From Synchiropus splendidus (lineage: Eukaryota > Chordata > Actinopteri > Syngnathiformes > Callionymidae), in contig NC_071340.1 of assembly GCF_027744825.2 (NCBI RefSeq), positions 4,280,501 to 4,344,500 on the forward strand: a stretch of DNA of 64,000 bases, given 5' to 3'. Below, piece after piece: positions 41,216-52,815 of the stretch. How positions within the stretch are numbered: position 1 is the stretch's first letter; each line of letters starts with the position of its first letter. A model generated the notes under the pieces. That model saw nothing but the letters and a program-made list of their open reading frames with translations, did no database searches and was not told where the DNA came from. The position numbers were made by a program, and so were the translations under genes.

Positions 41216-41985
41216 AATGAAAACATAAGGCTGTGAGCTGACCAGTTTGCTGCCAACCAAGCCAATAGCAATCACCTATGCCGGATGTCTATTATTTTAA
41301 TTGTTGTAATTGTCATGTCAAAGTGAGCAGCACCATTTTACACTTGGTGACAACAAATGCAAGTAAACCCCTAACTTTCAGAAAAAATGAGGTAGCACCA
41401 GAAAAAACCCAAAACTACATGGACGTTTTTTCCCTTTGCCATTCCTTTAAAGTGCACACTTTTCAAATATGTTGTTTTCTAATGCACTTGGTTGAATATC
41501 TGTTTTGTTGTCATTGTTGAAGTGCAATACTTTGGTTCCTGACAGTAAGGCTGTCTTATTCTCGTCTTGACATGTCAATTCACCTAAAATAATAATTTAC
41601 ATAAGCCAGCCAGGAGCCTGTGATATTGAACAAGACTGATGATACTTTCTGTCTATCTAATTTTTATTTCAGACAAATAGATGCAGTTAAAATCTTCTCA
41701 GGCACAAACAAACATTTTCCAAAGTAACTATTTTGGCTATTTTTTCAAAGTTAAATTGTCTTGGGATGATATACTTATCATGCTTGATTGTTCCACAGAT
41801 GTTTGCCCTGAACACTCATGAGCAAACAACCCTCGAGGTGTATGAATATCTATATGCTATATCACACCTGAGACAGCTGAAAGCCTTCACTCCTAAGCCG
41901 GAGGATCCAAGGAACAATGCTGCTCCTTCTCAGCACCGCACACTTGATACAAGCAGCTCATCAGCTCTTAGCATCCTCTTGCCAC

Positions 41986-42005
41986 TATATATATATATAT
42001 ATATA
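41986..42005. repeat. Short (TA)n microsatellite
   Basis: About 10 TA units in otherwise unassigned DNA between the Harbinger-like fragment and the hAT relic. No gene was seen from 41216 to 42930. Confidence 0.9.
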
Positions 42006-42931
42006 GGATCTGTCTTCTCTTTTCCACCCCTCCACATTCTATGGATTTCATGCTTCCCACAATAACATGAAAGAGTAATCGGGAAGAAGAAGCAATCGGG
42101 CAAAAGCACACTGAGATCCAGGTGTGATGCCTAAAATGTGTCGCCTTCAGGCTTCTCACAGACGAGTAAATAATTTGTGAGCAGTTGACTCTGAGTGAGA
42201 GGAGAATTGTGACCGCTGGTTATGTTCATTTAATTTTCTTGCTGTTCTTATATGAAGTTATGTCTGTTGATTACATCAACATTATGAGAAGACCAATGAT
42301 GATCTTTTGTCACCCACAATCAATCCTTGATGTTCATTAGATCTTAGGTGAGGTTTTGAGTAAACAAATGGACAACTTCGGTCTTCGGGCAAGTTACCTC
42401 AAGCTGGCAATCACTTTTTTCCATATTGACTTGAATATTTTTATTTTTTTCCAACCCAAAAGCCAAAACCTGACCATTTGAGCATAGCTGCTGACTATCA
42501 CTCACCAGCGTTTCCTCATTGTAGCTAGTCAGTTATCCATTATTGTAGCTGTGGTCCATGATGGCAATAAAGTGCTGATTATTGCAGTGTAAAAACATCT
42601 CATTTGTCTTCCTAGAATGTGTTGAAGAAGGTTGCTCTGCTTTCTACAAGAACCACCTGGCTCACATTGCCAGATATTGGTTTGCACTTGTACCTGGATC
42701 TATTGAGCACTGATGAACCCAAGGTTGTATGGTGGTTGCCATGGGATAACTGCTAGCTGAGTGTGTTCTGACCTCCACTTTATCTTTCTCTAGGCAGCAC
42801 TTATTTCTCTGTGCACAAATGCGGTTCTTGGCTGCACATAACCCTGATGTTGAGCCATTTGCATTATAATTCTGTAATTCCTTTAATTGCAGCGTACCAC
42901 AGAGTGAAAACAATAAAAAGCAGTTTGTCGT

Positions 42932-44937
42932 AGTGATGTGTGGATTGATCGGATCTTGATTCTCTAAAATCGATTTGAAGTAATGTAAATCCTCAACAGG
43001 AACATGATTAAAAATAACTTAACTATTGTGATCATATTTGGACACGCGGTTTGTGGGAACTACTTTTCTTCAGCATGCAGTGCTGCGTCAGTCACAATCA
43101 TCAGGACTTGGTGCTGCAGTATCAGAATGGCAGACCGTAAATGGAGTCATGTGTTGAGCTTATTCAGTGCCACAAACAGTCAAGAAGTTGTGTGTGACGT
43201 CTGTCGGTAGACAATAAGATGTTGTGGCAACACAACAAACATGGTCAAACACCTGAGATTGAACCACCCAGTTCAGTATGACGCATACTCATCGATGAGG
43301 TCGAGGGAGGACGGCACTTCAGCATCCACTTCAGGTGCGACTGCCAGTGCGAGACAGACGTCTCTGGCAAACTGATTCTGCATGCAGCAATATCCAGGTA
43401 AAGTAGTGTTAAATAATAATATAATAATAAAGTGATACTATGTGTATCGCTGAAATAATCTCACCCATCCCAACTTTTTCTTAGATTAATTCATGTAAGG
43501 TTTCCTAGGTAGTTTAGCATTTGAAGTAGGTCTTTTAAACTAGACAGTGCAATCACAATAGAACAGCCTTGGTGAAAAATGTACTACAAAAGATGAATAA
43601 AACATAAGTTTAGCTAACGAATTATTATTTTCAATCAAACTTAAACTGTTAAATTAATATATATAATTTGAATTAATAATTTAACAGTGCAGTTGTTGAA
43701 GTGGCATAATTTGTTTGAATATTTTATTCGCAATTTCAGTTTTGAGTTGCCAGTATAATTGCTTTTTGTTGGCACACAGTTGAACCTAATAAGATTAAGT
43801 ATTCAGTGCTGAGTAGTACCATGATTTGTTTTTCCCTGTGATTTTAGATATGGGGGAGAGTGAGGGAGGGAAAATTATCTCTCATCAAGCAAACAATTGA
43901 TGCAGTACAACCATTTGAAGAAGTGACACAGGAAGGTTCTTCTGAAAAGCATGTTTCAGTCTCCAAGTCATTTCGCTCGTGTCAGTCATTCACAGGGCTG
44001 TAGAAGACTGTGAACGTCAAGGCAGCCCCCTTGCCACACAACTGACACGGCGATGTCAGCGCAGATTCAGGGGTATTGAGAGTATTCAATGTCTAGCTGC
44101 CAGTACATTTCTGGATGTTAGGTTTAAACCTGTTGGTTTCCGAGACAAAGATAATGTGGAAGTAATGAAAAAACGTCTCCTCTCCGAAATGCAGGAAGTC
44201 TATCAGTCAGGCTGGCAGCTCCTACTCTGCCCCCTGAGCTCAACAGCCCTGCTTCAGAGCCTGCTGCTTCAGGCTCTTCTACTTCAGAGCTTTTTACTTC
44301 AGGGCCAAACCACAGTCCTGCCTTCCCAGGTTCAGAAATATCAAAAGCAGGGATATGGATTCATTTTGACAGGCACGTTTTGTCAGGACAACATCACCGG
44401 TCAGCTGTCAGTGATGTGCTCATTGAGCTACGCCGTTATACACAAGAAAAAGTCATACCCCAAGATAAAGAGGCACTGGTTTGGTGGCAGGAACACAAAT
44501 CAAGCCATCCAACCCTGAGCAAACTCTCAGTTAGATACCTGGGGATTACTGCAATATCTGTACCGACTGAGAAAGTTTTTTTTTCAAAGGCAGGAGTTCT
44601 AAAGGGGAGCAGACTAAGGAGGGAGACAGTCAACATGGTGTTGTTCCTGAACAAAACTCTGAGCCAGGGAACAGAAGTGACATTGTTGGATGCTGTGGGT
44701 CTATATTCAGTGTTTTCATGTTAACATGTTCATGTTGAGTTACATTTATAGTGGTTAATAATTAAAGACTAATTTATTGTAATGTTTTATTTTTTTTTCA
44801 GAGTAAATAAATAAACACAATAAACAAGTTACTAATCCTTGTATTCTTAAGGAAGCTATGATTAGGTGTCGTCCCTTACATATCGGTGTCAGTATCGCCG
44901 ATACCAGCCTGAATATTACTCAGTATCGGATCACTAC
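42932..44937 (+). mobile_element. hAT transposon relic (ZBED-type transposase)
   Basis: The BED zinc finger is at about 43127-43280: WSHVLSLFSA, VVCDVC, GNTTNMVKHLRLNH, interrupted by a stop near 43208. After a non-coding gap come AVQPFEEVTQEGSSEKHVSVSK (43890-43960) and LAASTFLDVRFKPVGF. The hAT C-terminal dimerisation region lies at 44380-44700: LVWWQEHKSSHP, YLGITAISVPTEKVFFSKAG, LNKTL. The central catalytic part is missing and frames shift near 44200. The outer ends share TAGTGAT as short inverted termini; no clear 8-bp duplication. Inactive. Confidence 0.8.
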
Positions 44938-46429
44938 TTGGTCAACACACGTTTCCATGATATTTATTTGGATCCTCTGAACGTCATCACAACTGTACCT
45001 GATCCGATTTGTAAAGATCAGTACTGGACTGGGCTGGAGAAAAAAAATGGCTTCTCTCTCTGCACCCTTAGTTGTCTGTTATGCCCACAGTTCACTACTA
45101 TTTTTTCGTACTAATGCGGGAAAATGCTTTTATGCAATTGCATAAAACGTTGACATTGACGTTTGTGAGTTAAGCACTCAGTCACTATATCAGTTATAAA
45201 TACACTGGTACTTGTAGTTGACATAATGGCTCTATTTGTGTTTCAGTCTTCATCCTTGGTTAACTCATTTTCGGTTTTCTGTTTCAGTGGTCCCCCTGTA
45301 TTTTGTATTTTGTAGAAGAAAAAAAAAATGAAATTGATCCAGGTGCTTTTTCTCTTGAGCCAACACACTGACAAGCTCAATGTCAAACTAGTAAGACAAA
45401 TGTCCATTGTCTTGAAATAATGATAATAAAATGTCAAATAAAAGCTTCAATAATAGTTTACAGTCCGGGCATGATCAATGCTCACTGAATTGAGCAGATA
45501 TTTTTTTCTATGCATCAGGCCAAACATTCATTTGGATATTCTTTCTTCCTGATGTTTGTCATTTTCTCGTTTTTAGTGAGAGTTCCACTGCTTCACCTAC
45601 ATGCAAAGAAGCAATTTTTTTTCTAAATGCCCATTTATGGTCAACGTTATGAATGGATCCGGACCCAGATGGAGCCTTGTCTCCGTGCTCCATGTTTATT
45701 TTGTCCGTATTCCTGCACATTTCCACAAAACCTGCAGATATGGACCAAACGGAGCAGTACTGCCGGAAACCATGTCGGCAGTGTTGCTGTTACTACCTTA
45801 TAGGTAGTGCTAATGCAGACACAAAGAGTCACCAGTCGCAATTAATTCAACTGCCACACCGACCACCACCTCCGAAACGCTGCCTCTTTTGAGCAAGAGG
45901 TACACTATCAGTACCTCTTCCACAGCCGCCATGTTTGTTTTGGAGTTTGTCATTGTCATTAACTTTTGACTGTGCGCTGCTTGCCCTGGTGGATATATTG
46001 GTCAACAGCAATACCAACGTAAGAAACGGATGGAAATGTGTCATAAGTGACAGTAACAATATTTGAAACAGCCTGAAGAGAGCATAAAAGCACAGCAAGA
46101 AAATCTATCATGGTGACCTTGTCTTTGCAGTGTCAATGGACAACCTCTGATCCGCAACTGTAATAGTGAAACAGACAGACAGAGTCCCATGTTGCTCACA
46201 AAAAATTACCGGAATAAAACAGAGACCAGGCCTGTATGTGTCTCTGTGTGTCAGGACCTCTGAACACCATGAGCTGAAAACTGAATTATTGCATTAGTCC
46301 GACCACAATCGGTCTTTTAAAATGCATATAAACAGCTTCGTGTGACTACTGGATTTTTTTTTTTGCCCATGCCACCCACTCCATAATACCACCTGTGCCT
46401 AAAAACTGCCACAGCAAGAGCCACACAAG
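44938..46429. other. Unassigned DNA
   Basis: No gene or recognisable transposon terminus seen. Small ORFs around 45600-46100 overlap on both strands and lack any family motif. Confidence 0.45.
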
Positions 46430-46612
46430 CCAGCTTGCCACAGTGCCCATGACCCAGCCAAACAGAAAAGGAAATTGAATGCCATCTTAGATTACCTCAA
46501 AGAGAAATCCAAACAAGAGAAGCGGCATGAAGGGAGTGAGGCAAAGCCAGAAAGGTTTTTGCAGCTGTTTGTGAGGATGGTGGACAAAATGTGGCTTCAA
46601 TTTTGGCGCATT
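46430..46612 (+). other. Possible DNA-transposon accessory ORF fragment
   Basis: The plus strand reads QKRKLNAILDYLKEKSKQEK, then FLQLFVRMVDKMW, a charged helical tail like those ending Myb/SANT-type accessory proteins of Harbinger-like elements. Isolated fragment; weak call. Confidence 0.25.
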
Positions 46613-46862
46613 TGATTTATTGTTTGCCACTGTTCCTAATTTGTCACGAGTGCGGCACAAAGTGCTGGATCCAAATGCAAACTGCCACTGAGCTACTGAA
46701 GACTCGGACTTACAAGATTAAGTTAAAAGTTTTTAATACACCGTCAAAAACGAAGCCAGGAGACAACACACAGGGAAGTGGAATAATTTGGAACAGAAAA
46801 CAGGCGAGGGTCAAACAAAGCCTAAAATGAGGATAAGGAAAATGTACTCAGAGATTATCTAC

Positions 46863-46875
46863 ACAAGGGCCAACA
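46863..46875 (+). repeat. Rex3 target-site duplication, left
   Basis: ACAAGGGCCAACA directly before the Rex3 5' end; identical to 50059-50071. Confidence 0.85.
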
Positions 46876-49800
46876 TCAAGGACCGTGACGTCGCCCGGCA
46901 TGGCGCAGCCGGGGCCCCACCCTGGAGCCAGGCCTGGGGTTGGGGCTCGAATGCGAGCGCCTGGTGGCCGGGCCTCTGCCCATGGGGCCCGGCCGGGCCA
47001 AGCCCGAACGAATGACATGGGCCGTCCCTCCTGCGGACCCACCACCCACAGAGGGAGTCATAGGGGTCGGGTGCATAGAGAACTAGGTAGCAGTCGAGGC
47101 CGGGGGGCCCGACGACCTGGTTCGTGTGGACATTCTCTGGCTCTTGGGACATGGAATGTCACTTCGCTGGGGGGGAAAGAGCCTGAGCTTGTGCAGGAGG
47201 TTGAGAGGTACCGGCTAGATATAGTCGGGCTCTCCTCCACGCACAGCCTGGGCTCTGGAACCCAACTCCTTGAGAAAGGCTGGACCCTCTACTTTTCTGG
47301 AGTTGTCCGCGGGGAGAGGCGGCGGGCTGGCGTAGGCTTGCTCATAGCCCCGCAGCTCTGCAGCTTCGTGTTGGGGTTTACCCCGGTGAACGAGAGGGTC
47401 GCGTCCCTACGCCTACGGGTTGGGGACAGGTGTCTCACAGCGGTTGCGGCTTACGGGCCGAACAGCAGTGTAGACTACCCGGCTTTCTTGGAGTCACTGG
47501 GAGGGGTACTCGACAGTGCCCCAACCGGGGACTCCATTGTTCTACTGGGAGACTTCAACGCCCACGTGGGCAATGACAGCAAGACCTGGAGGGGCGTGAT
47601 TGGGAAGAACGGCCTACCCGATCTGAACCCGAGCGGTGTTCTATTACTGGACTTCTGTGCCACCCACAGTTTGTCCATAACGAACACCATGTTTGAGCAC
47701 AAGGGTGTCCATAAGTGCTCATGGCACCAGGACACCCTTGGCCGGAGGTCTATGATAGACTTTGTGATCGTGTCATCTGACCTTCGGCCACGTGTCTCGG
47801 ACACTCGGGTGAAGAGAGGGGCAGAGCTGTCAACCGATCACCACCTGGTGGTGAGTGCGATCCGCTGGCAGGGGAGGAAGCCGGTCAGACCGGGCAGGCC
47901 CAAACGTATTGTGAGGGTCTGCTGGGAACGCCTGGCGGAACCCACTGTCAGTGGGGTCTTTAACTCCCACCTTCGGGAGAGTTTCTCCCAGATCCCGAGG
48001 GAGGTAGGTGACATGGAGTCTGAGTGGTCCATGTTCTCCTCCTCCATTGTCAGTGCGGCTGCACGCAGTTGTGGTCGCAAGGTCTCCGGTGCCTGTCGCG
48101 GCGGCAATCCCCGAACCCGGTGGTGGACACCGAAAGTAAGGGATGCCGTCAGGCTGAAGAAGGAGTCCTATCGGGTCTTGATGGCCTGTGGGACTCCTGA
48201 GGCAGCTGACGTGTACCGGCAGGCCAGGCGTGCCGCTTCCCGTGCAGTCTTGGAGGCAAAAACTCGGGTCTGGGAGGAGTTCGGAGAGGCCATGGAGGAG
48301 GACTATTGGTCGGCCTCGAAGAAGTTCTGGCAAACCGTCCGTCGACTCAGAAGGGGGAAGCAGTGCCTCACCAGTGCTGTTTACAGCGAGGGTGGGAGAC
48401 TGCTGACCTCGACTGGTGATGTTGTCGGGCGGTGGAAAGAATACTTCGAGGGTCTCCTCAATCCCGTCGTCACGTCTTCCACTCAGGAAGCGGGGACTGA
48501 GGACTCGGATGGCTCTCTCATCACCCGGGCCGAAGTCACCGAGGTTGTTCGTAAGCTCCTCGGTGGTAGGGCCCCGGGAGTGGATGAGATCCGTCCGGAG
48601 TATCTGAAATCCCTGGATGTTGTAGGGCTGTCGTGGCTGACACGTCTCTGCAACATCGCGTGGCAGTCGAGGACAGTGCCTCTGGATTGGCAGACCGGGG
48701 TGGTGGTCCCCCTGTTTAAGAAAGGGGACCGGAGGGTGTGTTCCAACTATAGGGGGATCACACTCCTCAGCCTCCCTGGAAAAGTCTATTCCAGGGTACT
48801 AGAGAGGAGACTTCGGCCAATAGTCGAACCTCTGATCCAGGAGGAACAGTGTGGTTTTCGTCCCGGTCGTGGAACACTGGACCAGCTCTATACCCTCCAC
48901 CGGGTGCTCGAGGGTTCATGGGAGTTCGCCCAACCAGTCCACATGTGCTTTGTGGATTTGGAGAAGGCGTTCGACCGTGTCCCTCGCGATGTCCTGTGGG
49001 GGGTGCTCCGGGAATATGGGGTGCGGGACCCTCTGCTAGGGGCTGTCCGCTCCTTGTATGACCGGAGCAGGAGCATGGTTCGCATTGCCGGCAGGAAATC
49101 AGACCTGTTCCCGGTGCATGTTGGTCTCCGCCAGGGCTGCCCTTTGTCACCGGTTCTGTTCATCACTTTTATGGACAGAATTTCTAGGCGTAGCCAGGGG
49201 GCGGAGGGGACCCGGTTCGGGAACCACAGAATTTCATCTCTGCTATTTGCGGACGATGTTGTTCTGCTGGCCTCATCGGACCGGGACCTTCAGCATGCGC
49301 TGGGTCGGTTTGCAGCCGAGTGTGAAGCGGCCGGGATGAGGATCAGCACCTCCAAGTCTGAGGCCATGGTTCTCGACCGGAACACGGTGGTTTGCTCTCT
49401 CCAGGTTGGTGGAGAGGTCCTGCCTCAAGTGGCGGAGTTTAAGTATCTCGGGGTCTTGTTCTCGAGTGAGGGAAAAAGGGAGCGTGAGATTGATAGACGG
49501 GTTGGTGCAGCGGCGGCAGTGATGCGGTCGCTGTATCGGACCGTCGTGGTGAAGAGAGAGCTGAGTCACAAGACGAAGCTCTCGATTTACCGATCGATCT
49601 ACGTTCCCACCCTCACCTATGGTCACGAGCTTTGGGTAGTGACCGAAAGGATGAGATCGCGGATACAAGCGGCTGAGATGAGTTTCCTCCGCAGGGTGGC
49701 TGGGCGCACCCTTAGAGATAGGGTGAGGAGCTCGGTCATCCGGGAGGAGCTCGGGGTGGAGCCGCTGCTCCTCCACATCGAGAGGAACCAGCTGAGGTGG

Positions 49801-50058
49801 CTCGGGCATCTGATCCGGATGCCCCCTGGACGCCTCCCTGGGGAGGTGTTCCGGGCATGTCCTACCGGGAGGAGACCCCGGGGAAGACCCAGGACTCGCT
49901 GGAGAGATTATGTCTCCGGTCTGGCCTGGGAACGCCTCGGGATCCCCCGGGAGGAGCTGGAGGAGGTTTGTGCGGACCGGGAAGTTTGGGCTTCCTTGCT
50001 CCGAATGCTGCCTCCGCGACCCGACCCCGGATAAGCGGCAGAAGAAGGACAAGGAAGG
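46876..50058 (+). mobile_element. Rex3 non-LTR retrotransposon, apparently full length
   Basis: 3183-bp GC-rich element in AT-rich DNA, flanked by a perfect 13-bp target-site duplication (ACAAGGGCCAACA). It encodes one intact endonuclease-RT ORF and ends in a short 3' tail after GGATAAGCGG with (A)GAAGGACAAGGAAGG-type repeats, as in RTE-clade elements. Two segments match the Rex3 PCR primers as I recall them from the literature (48688-48707 and the complement of 49132-49152). Few disruptions suggest a young insertion. Confidence 0.93.
46900..50034 (+). CDS. Rex3 endonuclease-reverse transcriptase, intact
   Basis: 1044 codons from the first ATG; an upstream in-frame GTG at 46885 is less likely as a start. 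Residues 1-80 are a Gly/Arg/Pro-rich leader. An APE-type endonuclease starts about residue 82 (GTWNVTSL, then [29 protein letters not shown]). RT follows with [62 protein letters not shown] and the catalytic [11 protein letters not shown]. The C-terminal region has [24 protein letters not shown] and an Arg-rich [12 protein letters not shown] segment. It nicks target DNA and copies the element RNA at the break. The strand shows no stops or frameshifts. Long antisense ORFs here are shadows. Confidence 0.95.
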   Translation: MAQPGPHPGARPGVGARMRAPGGRASAHGARPGQARTNDMGRPSCGPTTHRGSHRGRVHRELGSSRGRGARRPGSCGHSLALGTWNVTSLGGKEPELVQEVERYRLDIVGLSSTHSLGSGTQLLEKGWTLYFSGVVRGERRRAGVGLLIAPQLCSFVLGFTPVNERVASLRLRVGDRCLTAVAAYGPNSSVDYPAFLESLGGVLDSAPTGDSIVLLGDFNAHVGNDSKTWRGVIGKNGLPDLNPSGVLLLDFCATHSLSITNTMFEHKGVHKCSWHQDTLGRRSMIDFVIVSSDLRPRVSDTRVKRGAELSTDHHLVVSAIRWQGRKPVRPGRPKRIVRVCWERLAEPTVSGVFNSHLRESFSQIPREVGDMESEWSMFSSSIVSAAARSCGRKVSGACRGGNPRTRWWTPKVRDAVRLKKESYRVLMACGTPEAADVYRQARRAASRAVLEAKTRVWEEFGEAMEEDYWSASKKFWQTVRRLRRGKQCLTSAVYSEGGRLLTSTGDVVGRWKEYFEGLLNPVVTSSTQEAGTEDSDGSLITRAEVTEVVRKLLGGRAPGVDEIRPEYLKSLDVVGLSWLTRLCNIAWQSRTVPLDWQTGVVVPLFKKGDRRVCSNYRGITLLSLPGKVYSRVLERRLRPIVEPLIQEEQCGFRPGRGTLDQLYTLHRVLEGSWEFAQPVHMCFVDLEKAFDRVPRDVLWGVLREYGVRDPLLGAVRSLYDRSRSMVRIAGRKSDLFPVHVGLRQGCPLSPVLFITFMDRISRRSQGAEGTRFGNHRISSLLFADDVVLLASSDRDLQHALGRFAAECEAAGMRISTSKSEAMVLDRNTVVCSLQVGGEVLPQVAEFKYLGVLFSSEGKREREIDRRVGAAAAVMRSLYRTVVVKRELSHKTKLSIYRSIYVPTLTYGHELWVVTERMRSRIQAAEMSFLRRVAGRTLRDRVRSSVIREELGVEPLLLHIERNQLRWLGHLIRMPPGRLPGEVFRACPTGRRPRGRPRTRWRDYVSGLAWERLGIPREELEEVCADREVWASLLRMLPPRPDPG

Positions 50059-50071
50059 ACAAGGGCCAACA
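50059..50071 (+). repeat. Rex3 target-site duplication, right
   Basis: ACAAGGGCCAACA directly after the Rex3 3' tail; identical to 46863-46875. Confidence 0.85.
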
Positions 50072-51571
50072 AACAAAGTGTTTGTTGGTGAAAAGTACAC
50101 ACGAAGCAGAAATGTGAGTCAAAAAACACTCATCAAAGAGAACCTTCATGCAGTATATAGACACATATGGAGAGCTATTACAGGAAATACGGTGGAAGAA
50201 TAAACACACACGCAGAGTCTGAAAACAAATCAAAGCACCAAAAGAGAACAATGAAGGCTGGAGAAGGGATCTTACTATGGCAGGATAAGTAACATCAGGC
50301 GCTCCAGTCTCAAACAAACCCTGTAGATAAAGGGTATTACGTGATGAATGATGAAAACATTGGGAATGTAGGAATATGATGATTTTCTAACAGCTAATCA
50401 GAGTTTTACTATTGGTTCAGTTAAACAAGGTCAACAATTGCAGTTATATTTGTTGTGAATTTATGGATGTACTAGTCACTTAATGATTATTAATTTTCAC
50501 CAATCTACACTGTTGTTTATCTAGTCTGAGTTAATTTAATTGATTCTTAAACTTAATTTTAAAGAAGTAATTCTTTCTTCAATTTAATAATACATTTGAA
50601 ATAAAGTTTCCCTAAGAACAGGTTTTCCCTGTTAGATTGAAGGATCTGGAAAACAATCGTAAATAGATTATAATATTACATATATATATAATCTAGATTA
50701 GGACCTCCACATTTTGTAGGCTATATTTTCAGTCTTATCCCAAAGGAAGAGACAGGAAGGAATGTGGTGGAAAAACTACAATAACTGAAACCTGGATGAG
50801 TTTAAGCAAAGCAAGAAATGTATTGAAACCTGTGTGCACATTATACAGGCTTGACCTTGGACACATTTCATCATTAAGTCCATATCAGGCACCCATCCTG
50901 TCCACCCTAATTCTTTTCTACTGCTCTGCCGGTGGTCCCCATACTCATAGAAGACCATCCAACCATCCAAGGCAATTCGTTCATATGGTCAAGAATATTT
51001 AATCTATTGAATCGTGCATGGGGTCACGAAAAACGTCTTTGTCACGTGCGGAGGACCACAAAAAAAATATGAATGGGACTACAATTATGGCTCATTCATA
51101 TGCTATAACGTCGTTCTGCTGCAATTTATTTGAGCTTCTCCAACCTCTGTTGCAACATTACAGCCACACGAGTCACTAATTTCACCCGTTTGACTTCGAT
51201 TTTGGTTCTTATTCACTCTCCCGTTCCCGAGTGCTCTCTGTTTTTTTCCCCGACAAATTCACAGAGAAAAATGAGCGCAGACTCATAACAATTACGTGTA
51301 TTTTATAGGTTTAAATTTGTCTGAGTCAGTTTAGTGAATGTGCCACATTTTCGTGGAAATAAATGTAACTTATTCGCCGTGCGTTCATGCGGGCGCACGC
51401 ACATACGGTCAACTCATTTTTAAACAGGCATTGTCATCGGCTACAATGCTACTGCGTGACACTTCGAAGACCCCAGGGACAGACACACCAGCGGACCTAC
51501 TTCTGAGCAGGTGAGTTGCGCTGCCCCGATGTTAATATAAATGATTTTAGTGCTGCAGCACCGTTGTCGAA
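50072..51571. other. Unassigned DNA
   Basis: No gene recognised. A 14-bp TA run lies at about 50677-50690. Otherwise AT-rich sequence up to the fold-back element. Confidence 0.5.
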
Positions 51572-51707
51572 CAAACATCTTTTTCTTTCAGCTTCTCCCT
51601 TCAGGAGTGGGTTTGAGAGAAGAGGAAGCAGAGGACAGGGTGAGATGGAGGAAGATGATCTGCTGTGGCCACTCCTGAAGGGAGAAGCTGAAAGAAAAAG
51701 ATGTTTG
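51572..51707 (+). repeat. Fold-back RTE tail: 39-bp perfect inverted repeat
   Basis: Arms 51572-51610 and 51669-51707 are perfect reverse complements (39 bp) around a 58-bp spacer. Spacer plus right arm resemble the 3' end of the RTE element at 58964-59050 (GAGAGAAGAGGAAGCAGAG, then GATGATCTGCTGTGG and AAGGGAG), so the left arm is an inverted copy of the RTE tail. Such a 5' inversion fits twin priming during retrotransposition. The hairpin could be strong in RNA or single-stranded DNA. Confidence 0.85.
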
Positions 51708-52729
51708 ATTTTCATCCCTTGAGGCGGTACCATATGCGTTTATGCCATTTTGAAGTTGCCTGCTGTTCCTGACGTCAATAGACTTTGTCTTCAATTGTCT
51801 TTGCTGGACCACGATCGATTATGTAAGTGAGCTAACACATCAGCAGAATCACTCAATTTTGTGCATGCTGCCCTCAAACCCACTTTCTTGTGTCTATGAA
51901 CAATGAACAATGCTTCCTGAATAGAGGTTAGAGTTTACTGCAAGAACCTCAACTCGCAAGGCACAGATTGATTGCAGGATTGGTTCCAGCTGCAGCAGGA
52001 GGAGGGGTGGCAGGAACTGGACAGAGAACGCACCAAGAGAACCAAGAATAAAAGTACTGGAACACTGACCAAGACATAATTTGTGTTCATGTTTGCACTT
52101 TTTAATATATGTTGAGTTACACATTTTATTTTCTATTTTTGTATATTTTGTGGTATTGTTTGTTTTTTTTAAATATTTTTTTATTATTTGTTGAGGCACA
52201 CTCAGTCCTTTTTGCGTGGATTTTGTATGCAGTATGTTCTCCCTGTGCTCTCCTATTGTGACAGTAGTCCGAAAGCATTCAGAGGTTGACTTGGAATTCT
52301 AAATTGTCCGTAGATGTGAGTGTGTGCGTGTGTTCAGAGAAGTTTTGAGCCTTCACCAACAAGCATCTGATGTGAGATAATATCACCACAACACACTTGA
52401 GTTCTTAGTCGTAAGGAGTGCAAAAGGTTGCTTCTCACAAAGCACCATCATAACCACACTGAAGAGCCCCCGCAACACCTCTCTTTTTATTGAAGCAAAT
52501 ATGCGTTGTCATTACATGGTTTCAGAAGCAGACATCTGACTACAGTAATCATGTGGTCTGGCAGGAGCACTTCCTGCCAGAAACTGACCAGGTTTTAGCA
52601 GACATTTGTGAATCATATCTAAGTTTGTCACACATCATGGAAATATTCTGAGAATGTAAGAATATAACTGAGGATAATTCTGAAGATGAAATAAACACAT
52701 TAATTGATTACTTTACTTTACTTCCTTAC
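51708..52729. other. Unassigned DNA
   Basis: T-rich and AT-rich sequence. I see no gene, RNA gene or transposon terminus. Confidence 0.5.
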
Positions 52730-52815
52730 TTGTCTCAATGTGTCCCCCACCTATTGTCCAAAGTAGCTGGGATAGGCTCCAGCTGTTTGCAACTCCCACA
52801 AGGGGTGGAAGGTGA
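52730..52815 (+). mobile_element. SINE/LINE 3'-tail fragment
   Basis: Contains AGCTGGGATAGGCTCCAGC, the conserved tail motif shared by many fish SINEs and their partner LINEs, followed by a CAACTCCCACAAGGG-like remnant. Too short to assign further. Confidence 0.6.

Noticed and set aside
49273..50100. 275-codon antisense ORF inside Rex3
   Set aside because: Shadow of the GC-rich RT coding strand; the sense strand has all known motifs.
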